From an uncultured Bacilli bacterium (GTDB taxonomy: Bacteria > Bacillota_I > Bacilli_A > RF39 > UBA660): 17,345 nucleotides of DNA. Below are positions 13,848-17,345 of this stretch, piece by piece. Location of the stretch: contig CANRCS010000009.1 in the NCBI GenBank assembly GCA_947629195.1, positions 1 through 17,345 on the forward strand. Reading direction: 5' to 3'. The translations under genes were made by a program, and so were the position numbers. Below the pieces are notes generated by a model. That model was not told the DNA's origin. It searched no databases and worked only from the letters and a program-made list of their open reading frames with translations. Position 1 is the first letter of the stretch; the number at the start of each line of letters is the position of its first letter.

Positions 13848-14594
13848 ATGATAACTATTAAAACTCCAAGAGAAATTGAATTATTAAGAAAAGCTGGTAA
13901 CATTGTTTACAGAACTCATAAATATTTACAACAGTTTATAAAAGAAGGTATAACAACAGATGAATTAAACAATCTTGCTCATAAATTTATTCTAGAACAA
14001 GATGCTACTCCATCATTTCTTAATTATGATGGATACCCTAAATCAATATGTGTATCCGTAAATGAACAAGTTGTTCATGGAATACCATCTGATTATAAAC
14101 TTAAAAAAGGTGATTTAGTATCAATTGATATTGGTGCATGTTATAAGGGATACCATGGAGATTCAGCATGGACCTACTTCGTTGGAGAGCCAACAGAAGA
14201 TATAAAAAGATTAATGGAAGGTACTAAAGCTGCACTATATGAAGGACTTAAAGCAGTTAAGCCTGGTAACCATATAGGAGATATAGGTACAGCAGTTGAA
14301 AATTGTGCTAAAAAATATAATCTTAGCGTCGTAAGAGAATTAGTAGGTCATGGTGTTGGTACAAATGTACATGAAGAACCAGAAGTACCAAACTTCTCTA
14401 TGAAATATAGAGGACCAGTCCTAAAAGAAGGTATGGTTATAGCTATTGAACCTATGTTAAATCTAGGTAGTAGACACGTTGTTATGGAAGAAGATGAATG
14501 GACAATATCTACCTATGATAAAAAACCATCTGCACATTATGAACATACTGTCTTAGTTACCAAGGATGGTTATGAAATCTTAACAGGAGAGTGA
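13848..14594 (+). CDS. map: type I methionine aminopeptidase
   Basis: 248 residues. Removes the initiator Met from nascent proteins in the cytosol. The five metal ligands are visible as Asp94 (SIDIG), Asp105 (HGDSA), His168 (GHGVG), Glu201 (IEPM) and Glu232 (YEHT), with catalytic His77 (VHGIP) and His175 (NVHEEP). There is no N-terminal SH3 or zinc extension. GAAGGGG lies upstream of the ATG. The stop is TGA followed directly by TAA, and infA starts 4 nt later. Confidence 0.98.
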   Translation: MITIKTPREIELLRKAGNIVYRTHKYLQQFIKEGITTDELNNLAHKFILEQDATPSFLNYDGYPKSICVSVNEQVVHGIPSDYKLKKGDLVSIDIGACYKGYHGDSAWTYFVGEPTEDIKRLMEGTKAALYEGLKAVKPGNHIGDIGTAVENCAKKYNLSVVRELVGHGVGTNVHEEPEVPNFSMKYRGPVLKEGMVIAIEPMLNLGSRHVVMEEDEWTISTYDKKPSAHYEHTVLVTKDGYEILTGE

Positions 14595-14598
14595 TAAG

Positions 14599-14814
14599 AT
14601 GGCAAAAGATGATGTAATAGAAATGGAAGGTAAAATATTAGAAACCTTACCAGGCGGAAAATTCAAAGTAGAACTAGAAAACAAGCATATTGTAGAAGCT
14701 CACGTTTCTGGTAAAATAAGAATGCATTACATTCGTATCTTACCAGGTGATACAGTACTTGTTGAATTATCCGTTTACGATTTAACACGTGGGCGTATAA
14801 CCTATAGAAAATAG
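14599..14814 (+). CDS. infA: translation initiation factor IF-1
   Basis: 71 residues, one OB-fold. MAKDDVIEMEGKILETLPGGKFKVEL, HVSGKIRMHYIRILPGDTVLVELSVYDLTRGRITYRK is the standard IF-1 sequence. It occupies the 30S A site during initiation. The ribosome binding site is GGAGAG within the map 3' end (14585-14590). It ends in TAG. Confidence 0.98.
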   Translation: MAKDDVIEMEGKILETLPGGKFKVELENKHIVEAHVSGKIRMHYIRILPGDTVLVELSVYDLTRGRITYRK

Positions 14815-14829
14815 TAGGAGGGATTTTTA

Positions 14830-14943
14830 ATGAAAGTAAAACCATCAGTAAAGCCAATTTGTGCGAAATGTAAAGTAATTAAACGTAAGGGAAAAGTAAT
14901 GGTAATTTGTGAAAACCCAAAACACAAACAAAAACAAGGATAA
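14830..14943 (+). CDS. rpmJ: 50S ribosomal protein L36, zinc-binding type
   Basis: 37 codons from ATG 14830 to TAA 14941-14943. The product begins MKVKPSVKPICAKCKVIKRK and ends PKHKQKQG; Cys11, Cys14, Cys27 and His32 form the zinc ribbon. It is a small, late-binding 50S protein. GTAGGAGGG precedes the start, and its stop is immediately followed by the rpsM ribosome binding site. Length and position between infA and rpsM match the family exactly. Confidence 0.97.
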   Translation: MKVKPSVKPICAKCKVIKRKGKVMVICENPKHKQKQG

Positions 14944-14957
14944 TGGAGGTGTAATAT

Positions 14958-15332
14958 ATGGCACGTATTAAAGGTGTAGATATCCCTAACAATAAAAGAG
15001 TTGAAATATCTTTAACTTATATTTTTGGTATTGGTAAAAGCACAGCTGGAAAAATCTGTGAAGATGCTAAAATAGATAAAAATAGAAGAGTAAAAGATTT
15101 ATCAGAAGAAGAATTAAACTTAATTCGTGATGAAGTTTCAAAATATACTATCGAAGGTGATTTAAGACGTGAAGTTAGTACTAATATAAAAACTCAAATG
15201 GATATTAAATCATATCGTGGTATTCGTCATAAAAAAGGGTTACCTGTAAGAGGTCAAAGAACAAATAGAAATTGTAGAAATTGTAAAGCTCATAAAGGAC
15301 CAAGAAAAGTTGTTGCAAATAAGAAAAAGTAA
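14958..15332 (+). CDS. rpsM: 30S ribosomal protein S13, tail with CxxC insertion
   Basis: 124 residues. MARIKGVDIPNNKRVEISLTYIFGIGKSTA start, the helix-two-turn-helix body, and IRHKKGLPVRGQRT are canonical. S13 is in the 30S head; its C-terminal tail contacts P-site tRNA and its body forms intersubunit bridges. After RGQRT the tail usually reads much like KNNARTRKGPR. Here it is NRNCRNCKAHKGPRK, three residues longer, with a tandem RNC-RNC (104-109) encoded by a perfect 9-bp direct repeat. The resulting CxxC plus a nearby His is unusual for S13. GGAGGTG start site. Confidence 0.97.
   Translation: MARIKGVDIPNNKRVEISLTYIFGIGKSTAGKICEDAKIDKNRRVKDLSEEELNLIRDEVSKYTIEGDLRREVSTNIKTQMDIKSYRGIRHKKGLPVRGQRTNRNCRNCKAHKGPRKVVANKKK
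15267..15284 (+). repeat. 9-bp tandem duplication within rpsM
   Basis: AGAAATTGT occurs twice in direct succession (15267-15275 and 15276-15284), in frame, encoding Arg-Asn-Cys twice. Removing one copy restores the normal S13 tail length. Confidence 0.9.
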
Positions 15333-15355
15333 TATGAAAAAGGAGGTTATCTAAA

Positions 15356-15739
15356 ATGGCTTATAAAACAAGAAAACGTAAAATAAAGAAGAATGTGCCT
15401 GAAGGTCAAGCACATATTCATTCAACTTATAATAATACAATAGTTACAATTACTGATAATGATGGTAATGTAATTAGTTGGGCATCAGCTGGAACATTAG
15501 GTTTCAAAGGAAGTAAAAAAAGTACTCCATTTGCAGCTGGAATGAGTGCAGAAGCAGCAGGTAAAACTGCAGTAGAAAGCGGAATGAAAAAAGTACAAGT
15601 AAGAGTAAAAGGATTAGGACCAGGACGTGAAACTGCTATAAGATCATTACAAACTGCTGGGTTAGAAATTACTGAAATTATTGATGAAACACCTATACCA
15701 CACAATGGATGTCGTCCACCAAAACGTCCTCGTAACTAA
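15356..15739 (+). CDS. rpsK: 30S ribosomal protein S11
   Basis: 127 residues. GQAHIHSTYNNTIVTITD, GFKGSKKSTPFAAGMSAEAAGKTAVESGMKKVQVRVKGLGPGRETAIRSL and the closing PIPHNGCRPPKRPRN are typical. S11 lies on the 30S platform near the mRNA exit. Strong AAAGGAGGT site. Confidence 0.98.
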   Translation: MAYKTRKRKIKKNVPEGQAHIHSTYNNTIVTITDNDGNVISWASAGTLGFKGSKKSTPFAAGMSAEAAGKTAVESGMKKVQVRVKGLGPGRETAIRSLQTAGLEITEIIDETPIPHNGCRPPKRPRN

Positions 15740-15757
15740 GAAAGGGAGTGTGCTAAA

Positions 15758-16708
15758 GTGTTAAAATTTGAAAAACCAGAATATAAAGTAACTGAATATG
15801 TTGAAAGTAATAATTATGGTAAATTTGAATTAGAACCACTTGAAAGAGGTTTTGGTACTACAATAGGAAATGCATTAAGAAGAGTTATGCTATCTAGTTT
15901 ACCAGGTAGTGCAATTACAAGTGTAAAAATTGATGGAGTTTTACACGAATTCCAAACAATAGATGGTGTAATTGAAGATGTAACAACAATTATCCTTAAC
16001 TTAAAAGGAGTTGTTATTAAAAACCATACAGAAGAAGCTAAAACTCTTAAATTAAATGTTAATGGAGCAAAAGTTGTTACTGCTGAAGATTTTGAAGCAG
16101 ATCCTGATATTGAAATAGTTAATAAAGACCATGTCATAGCAACAGTTGCAGAAGGTAAAAATTTATCAATGGAAGTAACAATAGGTAATGGACGTGGTTA
16201 TGTAAGATGTGATGAACAAAGCAAATATTTAGGAAATAGTAAAGTTGGAGTTATTCCAATAGATTCATTATATTCTCCAATTGAAAGAATTAGCTATGAA
16301 GTTGAAAATGCACGTGTTGGACAAAATGAAAACTATGATAAATTAATCATGAACGTTTGGACAAACGGTGCAATGAAACCACAAGAAGCAATAGCTTTAG
16401 CTGGTAGAATCTTAATCGAACACTTAGAAATAATTACACAAATAGATGAAATAGCTGATGTTAAAGGATTAATGAATGAAAAAGTAGAAGATCCTAGAAT
16501 TAAAACATTACAAACACCAATAGAAGATTTAGATTTATCTGTTCGTGCATATAACTGCTTAAAAAGAGCTTCATTATTAACTGTTCAAGATATAACAGCT
16601 AAAACTGAAACTGAAATGATGAAAATACGTAATTTAGGTAAAAAATCTTTAAAAGAAGTTATTGATAAAATTAAAGATATGGGACTTAAATTCAGAGATG
16701 AAGACTAA
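15758..16708 (+). CDS. rpoA: DNA-directed RNA polymerase subunit alpha
   Basis: 316 residues. The N-terminal dimerisation and assembly domain includes LERGFGTTIGNALRRVMLSSLPG (28-50) and KPQEAIALAGRILIEHL (207-223); an acidic linker follows to about 250; the C-terminal domain (about 255-316) keeps the DNA-binding SVRAYNCLKRA with Arg263 equivalent to E. coli Arg265, and IRNLGKKSLKEV. The start is GTG at 15758, placed by AAAGGGAG (15741-15748) and the MLKFEKPEY start. Confidence 0.98.
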   Translation: MLKFEKPEYKVTEYVESNNYGKFELEPLERGFGTTIGNALRRVMLSSLPGSAITSVKIDGVLHEFQTIDGVIEDVTTIILNLKGVVIKNHTEEAKTLKLNVNGAKVVTAEDFEADPDIEIVNKDHVIATVAEGKNLSMEVTIGNGRGYVRCDEQSKYLGNSKVGVIPIDSLYSPIERISYEVENARVGQNENYDKLIMNVWTNGAMKPQEAIALAGRILIEHLEIITQIDEIADVKGLMNEKVEDPRIKTLQTPIEDLDLSVRAYNCLKRASLLTVQDITAKTETEMMKIRNLGKKSLKEVIDKIKDMGLKFRDED

Positions 16709-16726
16709 TAAAGGAGGTAAATCAAT

Positions 16727-17086
16727 ATGGCATATAGAAAATTAGGAAGAGATAATAAACATAGAAGAAGCTTACTTGCTACACAAGTAAAAGACTTAAT
16801 AAATAACGAAAGAATAACAACAACTATAACTAGAGCAAAAGAAACTCGTAAATTTGCAGATAAAATGATTACATATGCAAAAGATGGAAGTCTAGTTGCT
16901 AGAAGAAAAGCATTAGCATTCCTACATAATGATAAAGATACAGTTAAAAAATTATTCGATGTTTTAGCTCCACGTTATTCTAATAGAAACGGTGGATATA
17001 CAAGAATTTTAAAACTTGATGAAAGAAAAGGCGACGATGCCTTAATGGTAATTTTAGAATTAGTTAAAGAGGAAGAAGAAAAATAA
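16727..17086 (+). CDS. rplQ: 50S ribosomal protein L17
   Basis: 119 residues. MAYRKLGRDNKHRRSLLATQVKDLI start, TRAKETRKFADKMIT and the closing RYSNRNGGYTRILKLDERKGDDALMVILELV are canonical. L17 sits around the tunnel exit. The last residues are KEEEEK, encoded by the 5' arm of the operon terminator. Final gene of the superoperon. Confidence 0.98.
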   Translation: MAYRKLGRDNKHRRSLLATQVKDLINNERITTTITRAKETRKFADKMITYAKDGSLVARRKALAFLHNDKDTVKKLFDVLAPRYSNRNGGYTRILKLDERKGDDALMVILELVKEEEEK

Positions 17087-17100
17087 TTCTTCCTCTTTTA
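17066..17100 (+). terminator. intrinsic terminator of the S10-spc-alpha operon
   Basis: AAAGAGGAAGAA (17066-17077) pairs perfectly over 12 bp with TTCTTCCTCTTT (17087-17098) across a 9-nt loop that contains the rplQ stop codon; T residues follow. The usual downstream ecfA transporter genes are not present. Confidence 0.85.
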
Positions 17101-17195
17101 TACAAATAATAAACTGGCAAAAATTACCAACAAAATTCTACCTAAATATGTATTATAATTAATATGTATAGTATACTGCAGAAAGGAAGTATAAT
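17101..17195 (+). promoter_or_regulatory. intergenic region with possible promoter of the last gene
   Basis: A TATAAT (17154-17159) and an AGTATACT palindrome (17170-17177) lie upstream of the ribosome binding site AAAGGAAG (17182-17189). No convincing -35 box stands at 16-18 bp from the TATAAT, so the promoter call is weak. The palindrome could be an operator or chance. Confidence 0.35.
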
Positions 17196-17345
17196 ATGGA
17201 GAATCAAACAAAAATAAATAAAAATAACAGAACAATGATATATATAATCTTAGTAGCACTTCTATTACTTGGAATAGGAATAACAATTGCATATTTTACT
17301 GCACAAAGCTTAAGTAATACACAAACAATAACAACAGGAGGATTA
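17196..17345 (+). CDS. partial CDS, probable exported protein with SipW/TasA-type signal
   Basis: Only the first 50 codons are in the window. The product starts with a basic segment (MENQTKINKNNR), then a hydrophobic helix (about 14-31), then IAYFTA and, 13-18 residues later, TITTGGL. This resembles the SipW-dependent signal of TasA and camelysin proteins, which read like WAAFND...F.aGtLdL after a hydrophobic stretch. If right, the mature protein begins near AYF and would be a secreted or fibre-forming surface protein, cleaved by a SipW-type signal peptidase not seen here. Otherwise it is a generic single-pass membrane protein. The stop lies beyond the window. The start is supported by AAAGGAAG at 17182-17189. 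Confidence 0.7.
   Translation, partial: MENQTKINKNNRTMIYIILVALLLLGIGITIAYFTAQSLSNTQTITTGGL

Noticed and set aside
1..17345. CRISPR array, transposon, tRNA or defence system
   Set aside because: I saw no regularly spaced repeats, no transposase-like or nuclease-like protein and no cloverleaf-like segment; the only long repeat is the paralog C-terminal module.

Overview
The window is a low-GC, AT-rich bacterial chromosome segment whose core is one unbroken, plus-strand S10-spc-alpha ribosomal protein superoperon. By gene order (adk-map-infA-rpmJ-rpsM-rpsK-rpoA-rplQ after secY), zinc-type S14 and L36, a four-Cys adenylate kinase LID and strong GGAGG ribosome binding sites, the host is a Bacillota (Firmicutes)-type organism. 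The very low GC, strong TAA bias, missing L30 and the accessory gene families make me lean towards an uncultured, gut-associated Bacilli/Mollicutes-like lineage, but that placement is inference. The genetic code is standard: Trp is TGG throughout and TGA occurs only as a stop (secY, map).

Layout. 1-306: AT-rich non-coding DNA with a possible 25-codon minus-strand membrane peptide and the promoter for what follows. 307-2181: two tandem paralogous genes of unknown function that look like circularly permuted DUF6273-type proteins, with an identical 90-residue C-terminal part. 2257-2688: a small membrane-anchored protein with a type IV prepilin-like N-terminus and a C-terminal Cys pair, with its own promoter and terminator. 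2731-2946: a promoter and a structured, comparatively GC-rich leader RNA in front of rpsJ. 2947-17086: 29 housekeeping genes, rpsJ to rplQ, packed with overlaps or short gaps. 17066-17100: an intrinsic terminator whose 5' arm lies in the end of rplQ. 17196 to the window end: the first 50 codons of a probable exported protein with a TasA/SipW-type signal peptide.

The ribosomal genes supply 24 ribosomal proteins, initiation factor IF-1, the SecY channel, adenylate kinase, methionine aminopeptidase and the RNA polymerase alpha subunit, coupling ribosome assembly with transcription, protein export and N-terminal processing. The str operon (rpsL-rpsG-fusA-tuf), which often precedes rpsJ, is not here: accessory genes and a terminator stand directly upstream.

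I see no CRISPR array, tRNA, rRNA, transposase or defence system. The most interesting points are the permuted paralog pair, the orphan pilin-like gene, the S10 leader structure, and several departures in otherwise conserved proteins: Ala substitutions in the Adk P-loop, an altered L22 tunnel-hairpin tip, a 9-bp duplication in the S13 tail, an acidic L3 tail, and clean loss of rpmD.
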